NCBI GenBank assembly: GCA_002238445.1
Contig: MPML01000040.1
Location: 1 to 42,557, forward strand
DNA: 42,557 bases
Direction: 5' to 3'
Source of the DNA: Caldilineaceae bacterium bin5
GTDB taxonomy: Bacteria > Chloroflexota > Anaerolineae > Caldilineales > Caldilineaceae
The notes beneath the pieces are model-generated. The model had not been told where the DNA came from. It saw only the letters and a list, made by a program, of their open reading frames with translations, and ran no database searches. This document shows positions 1 through 8,617 of this stretch, piece by piece; position 1 is the stretch's first letter, and every line of letters starts with the position of its first letter. The position numbers and the translations under genes were made by a program.

Positions 1-193
1 CTCCCTTGTGCAGGGGCTGCGCCCCCGCAACGCCCCCCTACAAAACCATCGCTCACCGACCTTGTGTGCGCATTCCAGCCGTGCGGCTCCAGCAACGTGG
101 CTGCCGCCAACCGAATACGCATTCAGATAGCCTGAATGGCGGCAGGGATGAGAGGCTGGTCAAGACAGGCACTGTATATGGCTTAGTAGCTAC
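1..193 (+). repeat. MITE-like element copy A (left end cut by window)
   Basis: Right two thirds of the dispersed element also found at 22525-22809, 33833-34119 and, reversed, at 25976-26260. It shares the core stretch with the GGGGCTGCGCCCC hairpin and ACAAAACCATC, then a more diverged arm, and ends in a variant terminal repeat (AGTAGCTAC) at 193. The next 8 bases, CTGAAAAC, fit the flanking-site pattern of copies C and D. The left end lies outside the window, so a target duplication cannot be tested. No protein is encoded. Confidence 0.8.
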
Positions 194-216
194 CTGAAAA
201 CTAAGAACTGACTAAA

Positions 217-1023
217 CTACAGTTCAGAAAGCGCGCGCTCGTAGCCGCGCATCGTCGCGATCTCGCGCGGCAGGTGAACGTCCGTCGGCTCCCAGTTGAT
301 CCATTCGCCGCTGAGATATCCCTCGTAGCCGCCGCCGCGTAACAGCTCCATCACCTGCTTGTGATCGACATCCCCCGTGCCGAAAGCCGTATAGTCCGGG
401 CGTTCAGCGTCGATGAACACGTCGTGCACATGGGTATGGTGGATCCAGCGCCGTAAGGTGCTATAGGAGTCTGGCAGCGTCCAGCCCTCTGTACGTACCG
501 GATGGGCGGCATCCCAGTTTACACCGATCGCCGGCTGGTCGACCTGTGCCATTACCGCGGCGACATCGGCGGGGTTGCACCAGTCGTCGTGTGTTTCCAT
601 GCAGACGACGACGCCGCGGTCGCCGGCTCGCTCCGCCAGGCGCTTCAGGGCGTCCGCCACGCCGCTGATGGCCGCTTCGCGGCTGATGCCCTCCGGGATC
701 CGCCCGCCGAAGACGCGCAGCGTCGGCGCGCCGATGTCCGCGGCCAGGTCGATGTACTGGAGGGTTTCTTCCACCTGCGCGTCCCGGTCGGCGGGATCGG
801 CAAAGCGGTTGCCTGAAGCCAGGCAGCAGATGGCGATGTCGGCGTCGGCCGCCTGCGCGCGGAAGGCGGCGCGCTGTTCCGCCGACGCCTCCAACTCTAC
901 CGCGTGGTTGTGGCCGCCGGCGGCCCGCGGCTCGACGCCGTCGTAGCCGTACTGCGCCGCCAGCGCCAGCATCTCCGCGAAGGTGGCCTGCGGGCAGGAA
1001 AAGCTCATGAATGCAAAGTTCAT
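217..1023 (-). CDS. Sugar phosphate isomerase/epimerase (xylose isomerase-like TIM barrel)
   Basis: 268-aa protein of the AP-endonuclease-2/xylose-isomerase-like TIM barrel superfamily, probably interconverting a keto sugar or cyclitol derivative in the cytoplasm. Candidate metal ligands are the Glu in VCMETHDDW, the Asp in GVNWDAAHP, the His in HTHVHD and the Glu in LSGEWIN, which is the usual E-D-H-E set. The frame is open for another 91 codons upstream, but that part overlaps the end of the upstream gene and is not protein-like. The ATG at 1023 has AAAGGAG upstream (about 8 nt) and begins MNFAFMSFSC, a normal first strand. It lies 61 bp downstream of a Gfo/Idh/MocA gene on the same strand, a common catabolic pairing. 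The substrate cannot be read from the sequence. Confidence 0.85.
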   Translation of the reverse strand: MNFAFMSFSCPQATFAEMLALAAQYGYDGVEPRAAGGHNHAVELEASAEQRAAFRAQAADADIAICCLASGNRFADPADRDAQVEETLQYIDLAADIGAPTLRVFGGRIPEGISREAAISGVADALKRLAERAGDRGVVVCMETHDDWCNPADVAAVMAQVDQPAIGVNWDAAHPVRTEGWTLPDSYSTLRRWIHHTHVHDVFIDAERPDYTAFGTGDVDHKQVMELLRGGGYEGYLSGEWINWEPTDVHLPREIATMRGYERALSEL

Positions 1024-1084
1024 CGCTTCAAACTCCTTTTCTGTAAAATTTCCTCTGTTAATCGAACTTGGGTTCGCGGCCGCA

Positions 1085-2146
1085 TCAGGCCGCAGAAATC
1101 TCCACCGCCTCCCCCCTCTCCGCCGACAGGTACATTGCATCGGTGATCTGTTGCACCAGCAGCGCCTGCGCCAGCGTCGTCTTGGGAGGACGGCCTGTGC
1201 GGACCGCCGTCGCGAAGTCCTCCAGCAGCGCGCGGTGGATGTCCATGTAGGATTCGCTGCCCGTCCACAACGTCTGGGTGGTCGTTCCATCTGCACGGTC
1301 GTTTTCGTAGTACAGGATCTCCTTCTCCTGCGCCGGTGTCATTTGCAGGCGCAGTGAGCCGGCCTCACCAATCACCTCCCACGATGTCTCCGCCTGCGCC
1401 GCGGCGTACTCGCCCCGCTCATACGTGAGCGCGATACCGTCGGCGCAGCGCACCAGCCCGGCGATGTGCGTCTCCCCGTCGGATCCCGGCGCAACCGTAT
1501 CGGCGAAGGTGGAGGGAACGCGCCAGCTCTGCGCCAGGACCGTCTGCGGCCGCAGCCGCCAGCCGCTGATGCCAAGTAGATAGTCCAGATCGTAGCAGCC
1601 CCAGTTGACAAGAATGCCGCCGCCATTCAGTTCGCGGCTCAGCCGCCAGGCCGGCGGGTGCGTCTCCGGCGCCGGCCCCGCCGGGACGATCGCCCGGCAG
1701 CGGAGCAGGCGCAGCGCGCCCAACTTGCCCCGGTCGATCCAGTCGGCAACCGTCCGGGTCGATTCCAGAAAGTGAAAACGGGACGAGCAGCAGGCCGCGA
1801 CCCGGTCCCCCTGGACAGAGATCAGCCGCCGCACCTCGTCCGCACTGCGGGCCACCGGTTTTTCCGTCAGCAGGTGTTTGCCCGCCCGCAGGGCCTGCAT
1901 CCCCAACGCAATGCGAAAACTGGCCGGCAGCGCCAGCACCACAGCCTCGACCCGCGCATCAGCCAGCAGCTCTGCGCCGCTGTTGTAGACTGTCCCTACC
2001 GCATAGGCAGCGGCAGTCTTCTCCGCCAACGCCCGCTGCACGTCAGCGACGGCCGCCAGCTCGATCTGATCGGAGGCCGCGGCCGCTTGCGCGTGGGCCG
2101 CGCCGATCGTTCCGCAACCGATGATGCCGAGTTGTAGGGGTGTCAT
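1085..2146 (-). CDS. Gfo/Idh/MocA family NAD(P)-dependent oxidoreductase
   Basis: 353 aa, normal length for the family. Residues about 6-15 (GIIGCGTIG) form the Rossmann dinucleotide loop, and TEKPVA near residue 95 is the conserved EKP motif that carries the catalytic lysine region. The C-terminal half is the alpha/beta domain typical of glucose-fructose oxidoreductase and inositol dehydrogenase. It probably oxidises or epimerises a sugar or cyclitol with the downstream TIM-barrel isomerase (61-bp gap, same strand). Its ATG at 2146 lies 23 bp from the chosen start of the divergent methyltransferase gene, so both promoters must share or overlap this short space. Family is certain, substrate unknown. 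Confidence 0.9.
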   Translation of the reverse strand: MTPLQLGIIGCGTIGAAHAQAAAASDQIELAAVADVQRALAEKTAAAYAVGTVYNSGAELLADARVEAVVLALPASFRIALGMQALRAGKHLLTEKPVARSADEVRRLISVQGDRVAACCSSRFHFLESTRTVADWIDRGKLGALRLLRCRAIVPAGPAPETHPPAWRLSRELNGGGILVNWGCYDLDYLLGISGWRLRPQTVLAQSWRVPSTFADTVAPGSDGETHIAGLVRCADGIALTYERGEYAAAQAETSWEVIGEAGSLRLQMTPAQEKEILYYENDRADGTTTQTLWTGSESYMDIHRALLEDFATAVRTGRPPKTTLAQALLVQQITDAMYLSAERGEAVEISAA

Positions 2147-2169
2147 TCGCCTGGTTCCTTCATGCTACA

Positions 2170-2970
2170 ATGACAGCTGACAGAATACGTACCCTCACGC
2201 AAAGGAACGCGCATTTGGACGCCCCCTCCCCATCCTGGCAAAGACTCTATGCCGATGAGACCTTCAGCTGGATCTGGCCGCCCGCATATGAACCGAATTC
2301 GAATCCGCCCGAGTTGGAGCAGATTCTTTCTCTGCTGAAACCGCACAAAGAAGCACGGTTTCTTGACCTGGCCTGCGGGCTGGGATGGCTGACGATCCCG
2401 CTGGCGCTGCGCGGCTTTCAGGTGACCGGTTACGACCTCAGCGACGCCATGCTGACGCGCGCCCAGCAGTCAGCCGGGCACGTGAATGCGCAGATCGAAT
2501 GGGTTCGCGGGGACATGCGCAGCCTGCCAGCCAGCTGGACCGCAACCTTCGATTGCGTCACCCTTACCCTCAGCGAATTCGGATGCTTTCACGACTCGGA
2601 CAATCAGCGGGTGCTCGCTGAAGTGGCGCGTGTCCTCAAGAGCGGCGGCTGTTTTCTCCTTGACATTGTTGTGAACCGTGACGAGCTGATCCTGAATGGC
2701 GATCGCAACAACAGCTTCGACGGCGGCGGGTTCTTCATCGCAGACAAGGGAAGCCTTGACATTTTGAGCGGTATTTTCACCAGGGCTTTCCAGTGGTATC
2801 ACCAGGGCCAGCGTCACGAAACCAGCTGGCAGATCCGGGCATATACACCGCCGGAGGTGAAACGGATGTTGGATCAGGCCGGCTTCCGGGAGCTGTCAGC
2901 GTACCGGAACTATGCCGGAGACAGCCTGACGCGGGACAGCGCCGGAATGGTATTCCTGGCCCAGAAGTAG
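2170..2970 (+). CDS. Class I SAM-dependent methyltransferase
   Basis: 266 aa from the ATG at 2170. The frame is open back to a GTG at 2140, but that start would overlap the divergent gene, so I prefer 2170; no convincing Shine-Dalgarno sequence precedes either. Residues about 65-90 contain FLDLACGLGWLTIPLA (motif I, SAM binding) followed by VTGYDLSDAML with an acidic residue after strand beta 2, then WVRGDMRSLP and a C-terminal beta hairpin. This is the Methyltransf_25/11 type. The target molecule is not evident. The gene ends 45 bp before the convergent unknown gene at 3015. Confidence 0.85.
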   Translation: MTADRIRTLTQRNAHLDAPSPSWQRLYADETFSWIWPPAYEPNSNPPELEQILSLLKPHKEARFLDLACGLGWLTIPLALRGFQVTGYDLSDAMLTRAQQSAGHVNAQIEWVRGDMRSLPASWTATFDCVTLTLSEFGCFHDSDNQRVLAEVARVLKSGGCFLLDIVVNRDELILNGDRNNSFDGGGFFIADKGSLDILSGIFTRAFQWYHQGQRHETSWQIRAYTPPEVKRMLDQAGFRELSAYRNYAGDSLTRDSAGMVFLAQK

Positions 2971-3014
2971 CTCGTTCTGCGAAGCCCTATGTCGATTCGG
3001 CTTCTGCTGTCAGT

Positions 3015-4391
3015 TCAGCCCCTGTAGTTTCTATGCGCATCCGCGCCCGTTTCCAGTTGTAACGCCAGCGCCGGGCCAAGCACCGCCGTCGTCATGCCGG
3101 CGTGGTTTTCGCGCCCATGACCGCGCGCGATCGCGCTGACCGAGCGCGCCGAGCAGCCGTGGTCGCGGCCGTCCGGAAAGGCTGCGCGCGCCAACAGAAA
3201 GTAGGTGCGGGCCAAATCCACCGCGCGCGCCTGCAGCGCGCCGTCCCCCTCAATCTCCGCGGCCACTGCCAGTGTGATCGGATTGTGGCGCCGCTCGCGG
3301 CCGTCTTCCAGCCAGCGCGGCGCGTCCGAGCGCTTGCCCACGCCCGACGCGCGACGGGCAGGGCGCTTGAACTCTGTGTCCAGGGTGACTTCGGTGATGT
3401 CGAAGGGGTCGAGCCGGGCCACAGCTTCCAATACCGCCTTGTCATAGCGCCCATCGCCCGTCCAGCGCCGGTAGGCCCGCACCGCATCGGCGGCCGCGCC
3501 CGCGTCAGCGTCAGGCAGTTGCGCCGCCAGCGGCTCCAGCAGCCGTTCGGCCGCCAGTCGAAAGCGGGGTTCGCCGCTCTCCCGCCACAGGCGCAGGAAC
3601 GTATTGATGGCGTCGGAGCCGAGCAGATTCTCCGCCCGGTCGACCTCCGCCTGCAGGTCGGGTGCTTCGCCCATGAACGAGTAGTAGAGCGCTTTATCGT
3701 CGTCGCTGAACTCGTACAGAATGCCGTCGGGGGTCAGGGCAATCGGCAGCGCATCCCCTGCCAGAATCGCGTCCGCCCACTCCCCTGCATAGACCGTCGC
3801 CAACTCGATATAGCGCTTTTTGACCGTCTCCGTCTCCGGGTTCGACGCCGCCAGCAGGCAGATGTTGATGCAGCGCAGATGGTCCGGCGAGTTGAGCGCC
3901 ATGCCCGGCTCCTGGCGCAGGCCGTCCGCGCCGAAGAATAGCGAGTGAAAGCGTCGTCTGTCCCAATCGAACCAGTCCGGCGCGCCGGTCGACCAGTTGC
4001 CCATGTGCTCGGCGGCATCGTCCAGCTGCCGGGCCGTCTCCCGGTCATCCGGCAGAATCCGTTGCAGGGCACCCAGGAAGAGCTCATAGTGCTCCGTGCC
4101 GTGGTGCGCCTCCTGCATACGCCAGTAGCCATGCCGCCACTGTTGCGTCTGGGTGTAATGATCGCGCATACGATCGCGTGCCTGTTGCAGAAAGCGCAGA
4201 ATGCGTTCGTCCGCGCCGGCGCGCAGCAGCGGCTCCCAACCGGTGGTGTAGGTGCCCTGATCATGGATATCGGTGGCCGGCTCGTCCGCGTAGCGGTCGA
4301 TGGCCTCGTATGCCCACCCGCGCACGTCATCCAGGAAGCGCTGGCAGGCGTGGGGCAGGTCGTGAGAGGGTTCGATCTGACGCCTGTACAT
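3015..4391 (-). CDS. Unrecognised 458-aa protein paired with GH29 fucosidase
   Basis: I do not recognise the family. The protein is soluble, has no signal peptide and is rich in Trp, Tyr, Arg and acidic residues. Helical stretches spaced regularly (LRFLQQARDRMRDHY, RYIELATVYAGEWADAIL, DLARTYFLLARAAF) suggest an alpha/alpha toroid of the sort seen in glycoside hydrolases, lyases and epimerases; that is inference only. Segments such as WSTGAPDWFDWDRRRFHSL and ERRHNPITLA could line a sugar-binding cleft. The ATG at 4391 lies 2 bp after the fucosidase stop, so the two are translationally coupled and probably act on the same glycan. The last 30 residues are low in recognisable structure. Confidence 0.75.
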   Translation of the reverse strand: MYRRQIEPSHDLPHACQRFLDDVRGWAYEAIDRYADEPATDIHDQGTYTTGWEPLLRAGADERILRFLQQARDRMRDHYTQTQQWRHGYWRMQEAHHGTEHYELFLGALQRILPDDRETARQLDDAAEHMGNWSTGAPDWFDWDRRRFHSLFFGADGLRQEPGMALNSPDHLRCINICLLAASNPETETVKKRYIELATVYAGEWADAILAGDALPIALTPDGILYEFSDDDKALYYSFMGEAPDLQAEVDRAENLLGSDAINTFLRLWRESGEPRFRLAAERLLEPLAAQLPDADAGAAADAVRAYRRWTGDGRYDKAVLEAVARLDPFDITEVTLDTEFKRPARRASGVGKRSDAPRWLEDGRERRHNPITLAVAAEIEGDGALQARAVDLARTYFLLARAAFPDGRDHGCSARSVSAIARGHGRENHAGMTTAVLGPALALQLETGADAHRNYRG

Positions 4392-4393
4392 GG

Positions 4394-5797
4394 TTACCCC
4401 TGCAGTTCAATTTTGAATGTATAAGCGTGATCGCACGGACGTTGACTGGGCGCGCTCACGGTCAAGGCGTCCCCGTCCTGCTTCCAGGCGACAGGCTCGT
4501 CGCTGCCGAGCATCGAAACGCGGCCGATGCGCCCGCCGACCGAAGAGCCGCTGCCCAGCGAGGTGATGGCGGCCTCGTTGCCGGGCCAGCCCAATACGAT
4601 GGCATAGAGGGCATTGTCCTTCTGCGTGAAGCGCACATCTTTGGGGGTGAAAGGCTGGTTCTTGCGCTCGGACATTTGCCCGTCCGCCACAGCCGTATCG
4701 CCCTCACCGAACCGCTCCCAGTGGCGCGTGCCGTAAATGGCCTCCCCGTTCACATCCAGCCAACCGCCCAGATCCAGCAGTAGTTGGGTCGCCTCCGCCG
4801 GGATGACGCCGTCCGCGCGCGGGCCCACGTTCAGGAGCAGGTTGCCGTTTTTGCTTACAATGTCGATCAGATCGTGAATGATGGTTGCGGCGCTCTTGAA
4901 CTCGTCGTCCTTGACATAGCTCCAGGCCTTGTAGCTGACCGCGGTGTCCGTCTGCCAGTAGTGCGGGCGGATGTCGTCCAGTTTGCCCCGCTCCACATCA
5001 TAGACCGCGACGCCGTCCGGGAACTTGTCCTTATACTGGAGAATAGGTTCGCTGCCCCACTCCAGCGCGCGGTTGTAGTAGTAGGCGGCAATCTGTGGGC
5101 GGTACGGCGCGAACTCATCGTAATGCCAGCCAAAATCGAACCAGAGCACATCCGGCCGGAAATAGTCGATCATCTCAAGCGTGCGCGCGTACCAGTTCTG
5201 CAGAAAGTCCCAGCTGGCGGGCGCGTCCTCCGGATGGGGCGGGTTGTAGAGTTCCTCCAGGCCGGGATCCGTGGTGTCGAAATCATCTGCGTAGGTGTAG
5301 TAGCGCCAGTTGAAGGCCCGGTGGCTGGAGACACCGAATTTGAGGCCGGCCGCGCGGGTTTCCCGCTCCAGCTCCTTACAGACATCCCGCTTTGGCCCCA
5401 TCAGGGCCGAATTCCAGCGGGTATGGGTGCTGGCGTACATGGGGAAGCCGTCATGATGTTCGGCGACGGGCACGATGTAACGCGCGCCGGCCTTCTGGAA
5501 CAGATCGATCCACTGCGCCGGGTCCCAGTTCTCCGCTTTGAACAGGGGGATGAAATCCTTGTATCCGAACTTGGAGGGATGGCCCCAGGTCTCCGTGTGG
5601 TGCTGGTAGTAGTTCGGCCCCTTGCGCGAAATCTCGTCCCGGTACATGAAGCGGGGATACCATTCGTTATCGAAGGCGGGGACGGAGTAGGGGCCCCAGT
5701 GGATGAAGATGCCCAGCTTATCGTTCATGAACCATTCGGGCACCTCATAGTTCTGCAGGGAGTCCCAGGTCGGTTCGTAGCGGAAATCCGTGGTCAT
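4394..5797 (-). CDS. Alpha-L-fucosidase, GH29 family
   Basis: 467 aa, the usual length of GH29 catalytic plus C-terminal beta domains. Family hallmarks: FIHWGPYSVPAF near the N-terminus, the AEHHDGFPMY loop, LWFDFGW (Asp is the expected nucleophile), and NGNLLLNVGPRADG. It would release terminal fucose from glycans. I see no signal peptide from the ATG at 5797, suggesting cytoplasmic hydrolysis of imported oligosaccharides. The frame is open upstream to 6010, but the ATG at 5797 has GGAG seven bases upstream and begins just before the first conserved block, while the upstream part is not protein-like. It is the first gene of a two-gene operon with the coupled unknown gene, behind the promoter-like site at 5893-5921. 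Confidence 0.92.
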   Translation of the reverse strand: MTTDFRYEPTWDSLQNYEVPEWFMNDKLGIFIHWGPYSVPAFDNEWYPRFMYRDEISRKGPNYYQHHTETWGHPSKFGYKDFIPLFKAENWDPAQWIDLFQKAGARYIVPVAEHHDGFPMYASTHTRWNSALMGPKRDVCKELERETRAAGLKFGVSSHRAFNWRYYTYADDFDTTDPGLEELYNPPHPEDAPASWDFLQNWYARTLEMIDYFRPDVLWFDFGWHYDEFAPYRPQIAAYYYNRALEWGSEPILQYKDKFPDGVAVYDVERGKLDDIRPHYWQTDTAVSYKAWSYVKDDEFKSAATIIHDLIDIVSKNGNLLLNVGPRADGVIPAEATQLLLDLGGWLDVNGEAIYGTRHWERFGEGDTAVADGQMSERKNQPFTPKDVRFTQKDNALYAIVLGWPGNEAAITSLGSGSSVGGRIGRVSMLGSDEPVAWKQDGDALTVSAPSQRPCDHAYTFKIELQG

Positions 5798-5892
5798 TGC
5801 ATGGCTCCATGAAGGTTTATTGCGCGCGAAGGGAATCCGCATTTCGCTGGCGGCAATGAACGCGCTGTACTGGTGCGGAGACGGTTCTCGTG

Positions 5893-5921
5893 AGTATAAG
5901 GGGGACAGCGCATCGTGTCTA
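5893..5921 (-). promoter_or_regulatory. Sigma-70-like promoter of the fucosidase operon
   Basis: Read on the minus strand: TAGACA (5921-5916, 5 of 6 to TTGACA), a 17-bp spacer, then TATACT (5898-5893, 5 of 6 to TATAAT). Transcription would start near 5886, giving a leader of about 90 nt before the ATG at 5797. Confidence 0.55.
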
Positions 5922-6208
5922 ATCCGGGGAAGAGGAGTAGGGAGTATCCCAAAATGTTGTCCACCAAGTAAGGTCGAGATACTGACTGGGCCAAAGCCAC
6001 TGCTTGTCAATCAGATCGGTACGATATCAGGGATACACTTGGTGGAAAATGAAACGTGAATGTATATACGACAGAGCGGGCCTGTGATAAAATCGACATC
6101 GAGCATAAGAAAACACCTTTCTGTTGCTTGAATTGTGCCAAGAGTCCTATGTCGCTCTCTCGGCCAACACCCCATCTGTATCAAAAGGTTTGTGAGGAGA
6201 CGAACGAG

Positions 6209-8059
6209 ATGCGAGACATCCTAGGTGACGCTCAATCTGTGAGCTATCTTCTTGGTCAGAAGTATCAAATTGACTATTATCAGCGCGATTACAATTGGGA
6301 ATCGAAACAGGTTCAAGAGCTGATCGAAGACTTGACAACTCGGTTTCTCCTAGATTATGTCGAGAACCACGATCGCTCACAAGTGGCCGATTACGGACAA
6401 TATTTTCTTGGTTCGATAATCATCAGCCAAAAGGATAACGTAAGGTATATCGTGGATGGTCAGCAGCGACTGACCTCACTTACACTGCTTCTGATTTATC
6501 TCGACCGCCTCATACAGAAACGAAAAGACAAAGAGTCTATCGCCCCAATTTCGGATCTGATTTATTCAATTAAGTTTGGGGCCAAGTCTTTCAACCTCGA
6601 CATAGACGAACGGAATTCTTGTCTGCAGTCACTGATTAACGGCGAGAATCCCGACCCCGTTGATCAATCACCCTCGGTCCAGAATTTGATAAACCGCTAC
6701 AACGATATCACAGAATTCTTTCCTGAAGAGTTGCGCGATAAAGCGCTTCCCTACTTTATCGACTGGCTGACCGAAAAAGTGAAGTTGGTTGAGATAACCA
6801 CTTTCTCAGACGACGACGCCTATACGATTTTCGAGACAATGAACGATCGTGGACTCTCACTGACGCCTACGGATATGCTCAAAGGCTATCTGCTCGCCAA
6901 TATTGGGGATAATGGAAGTCGTGCTCAATCCGATCATGTGTGGAAGGAACAGATCGGAAAATTCCGTGAGCTTGGCAAGGAAGAGGGTGCCGACTGCATA
7001 AAATCTTGGCTCCGCAGCCAATATGCCGACAAGATTCGCGAACGTCGAGCCAGTGCGAAACCCGAGGATTTTGACAAGATCGGTACAGAATTCCATAGAT
7101 GGGTGCGAGACAACCGGAAGCGGATCGGCCTCCTGGGCAGTGAAGATTTCAGTTCCTTCATTATAGAGAAATTTCAGTTTTTCTCTCGCGCCTACGAATT
7201 CGCACGCCTAAAGGCAAACACTTATGATCCTGATTTCGGGTCGATTTATTTCAACGCCCAGAACAGTTTTACACTCCAGTACCCGCTAATGCTCGCGCCT
7301 TTGCGGACAAGCGATGACTGGAAGACCGTGAAGAGAAAAATTCGTCTCGTCGCCACTTTCATCGAGATCATGCTTGCCCGCCGTCTTTGGAACTTCAAGG
7401 CTATCAGTCACTCAACGATGCAATATCGCGCCTTTTTGATTATGAAAGAAATTCGGGGAATGGAAATTGACGAATTGCGTGAAGATCTTATCAGGCGATT
7501 ATCACGTGAGGGGTCAGAACGAGATGACTATGTCGACTTTCACACACAGAAAGCTTTTCAACTTCACGGTAACAATGGCCCTCAGGTCCATCGGCTGCTC
7601 GCTCGTATGACAGAATATGTTGAGGCCAGATCAGAAGATAAGTATGATTACGACAAATATGCCAACAGGTCGACGAAGAAAGGTGGATATCAGATCGAAC
7701 ACCTTTGGGCAAACCATGCAGATCGTCATACGGATGAGTTCAACTACCCAGGTGAATTTGAAGCCTATCGCAACCGGATTGGCGGTCTTGTTCTTCTGCC
7801 CGCTCCCCACAACGCCAGCTACTCTGACATGATCTACTCGGACAAGGTCGAGCATTACTCTAAAGAAAATCTTCTGGCCTGCTCTCTTCATCCAATGGCC
7901 TACGAGAACAGCCCTGGATTTTCTCAGTTTCTAACAGCGACCAGTCTTCCTTTCAAACCCATGCAGGAGTTTCGTAAAGGGGATTTGGACGACCGACAAA
8001 ATCTGTACATGGAACTCGCCAGCTTTTGCTGGTCTCCAAACAGATTGAAAGAGATATGA
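6209..8059 (+). CDS. GmrSD-like DUF262/DUF1524 restriction protein
   Basis: 616 aa from the ATG at 6209, which has GAGGAG nine bases upstream; the frame extends to a GTG at 6056 without protein-like character. The N-terminal half is DUF262: YQIDYYQRDYNW near residue 20 and IVDGQQRLTSLTLL at about 81-94, the ParB-like nucleotide-handling motif. FETMNDRGLSLTPTDMLK follows. The C-terminus is a DUF1524 HNH-type nuclease: YQIEHLWANH near residue 495 and NRIGGLVLLPAPHNASYSD after it. This arrangement is that of single-chain GmrSD enzymes, type IV restriction systems that cut DNA carrying modified (for example glucosylated) cytosine. Base composition is AT-richer than its neighbours (line 6541 is about 43% GC), which suggests acquisition by transfer. 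No partner gene adjoins it. Confidence 0.85.
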   Translation: MRDILGDAQSVSYLLGQKYQIDYYQRDYNWESKQVQELIEDLTTRFLLDYVENHDRSQVADYGQYFLGSIIISQKDNVRYIVDGQQRLTSLTLLLIYLDRLIQKRKDKESIAPISDLIYSIKFGAKSFNLDIDERNSCLQSLINGENPDPVDQSPSVQNLINRYNDITEFFPEELRDKALPYFIDWLTEKVKLVEITTFSDDDAYTIFETMNDRGLSLTPTDMLKGYLLANIGDNGSRAQSDHVWKEQIGKFRELGKEEGADCIKSWLRSQYADKIRERRASAKPEDFDKIGTEFHRWVRDNRKRIGLLGSEDFSSFIIEKFQFFSRAYEFARLKANTYDPDFGSIYFNAQNSFTLQYPLMLAPLRTSDDWKTVKRKIRLVATFIEIMLARRLWNFKAISHSTMQYRAFLIMKEIRGMEIDELREDLIRRLSREGSERDDYVDFHTQKAFQLHGNNGPQVHRLLARMTEYVEARSEDKYDYDKYANRSTKKGGYQIEHLWANHADRHTDEFNYPGEFEAYRNRIGGLVLLPAPHNASYSDMIYSDKVEHYSKENLLACSLHPMAYENSPGFSQFLTATSLPFKPMQEFRKGDLDDRQNLYMELASFCWSPNRLKEI

Positions 8060-8076
8060 TCTGAGAGATTCTCAGA
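8060..8076. terminator. Short hairpin after the GmrSD-like gene
   Basis: TCTGAGA-GAT-TCTCAGA is a perfect 7-bp stem with a 3-nt loop starting at the base after the TGA stop. There is no T-run after it, so it may be a 3'-end stabiliser rather than an intrinsic terminator. It lies between convergent genes. Confidence 0.35.
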
Positions 8077-8154
8077 GCCATATACCGGTAGATCGCACGT
8101 GATCTGCTCCCCGGCGAATGGCCAGAGATCCATGCCAATCTTCAACAGCACAGG

Positions 8155-8538
8155 TCACGGTTTATGAAACTGACTGGCCAGCAATATGCCGAGCGCCGCG
8201 CACAGGAGGCTGATGCCATTGTTGGCGAGGATATTGACAAGGCCGCCCCAGACGCGCCCGTTCTGCCAGAATGTGACGCTCTCGACGGCGAAGGTGGAGA
8301 AAGTGGTAAAGGAGCCGAGGAAGCCGACGATCAGCAGCAGCCGCAACTGGGGCGACAGGGCAAAATAGTGGGAACCGGCCGCCACCAGGAAGCCGGCCAG
8401 CAGACTGCCGGCGGCATTGACGGTCAGCGTGCCATAGGGGAAGGCAAGCCCCAACTTCCCTGCCAGCCACAGGCTGACAAAGTAGCGGGCATTCGCGCCC
8501 AGCACTGCGCCCAGACCGATCCAAAGTACGTTCGTCAT
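8155..8538 (-). CDS. crcB: Fluoride ion exporter FluC/CrcB
   Basis: 127 aa with four hydrophobic segments. Diagnostic residues: GAVLGANARYF in TM1, GTLTVNAAGSLLAGF (the conserved Asn) and GFLGSFTTFSTFAVE, the FTTFSTF signature whose aromatic residues line the fluoride path. It works as a dual-topology dimer in the inner membrane and exports fluoride. It lies 79 bp downstream of the M1-like peptidase gene on the same strand and is likely co-transcribed with it. No fluoride riboswitch is visible in that gap. A single copy in the window suggests a homodimer. Confidence 0.93.
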   Translation of the reverse strand: MTNVLWIGLGAVLGANARYFVSLWLAGKLGLAFPYGTLTVNAAGSLLAGFLVAAGSHYFALSPQLRLLLIVGFLGSFTTFSTFAVESVTFWQNGRVWGGLVNILANNGISLLCAALGILLASQFHKP

Positions 8539-8617
8539 ATGTCAGCTCGTCTGCGTGCCCATTGCCGCCCGTCCTTCATGCGCTCGCAACGTGCGAACAT
8601 CCCCGGCAGCATGAAGG

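Noticed and set aside
1024..1296. N-terminal extension of the TIM-barrel gene giving 359 aa
   Set aside because: It overlaps the upstream oxidoreductase in another frame and has no protein-like character; the ATG at 1023 has a good ribosome binding site.
8539..8617. Fluoride riboswitch before the fluC gene
   Set aside because: The conserved GGNGATGG and pseudoknot segments of the crcB motif are not present on the minus strand here.
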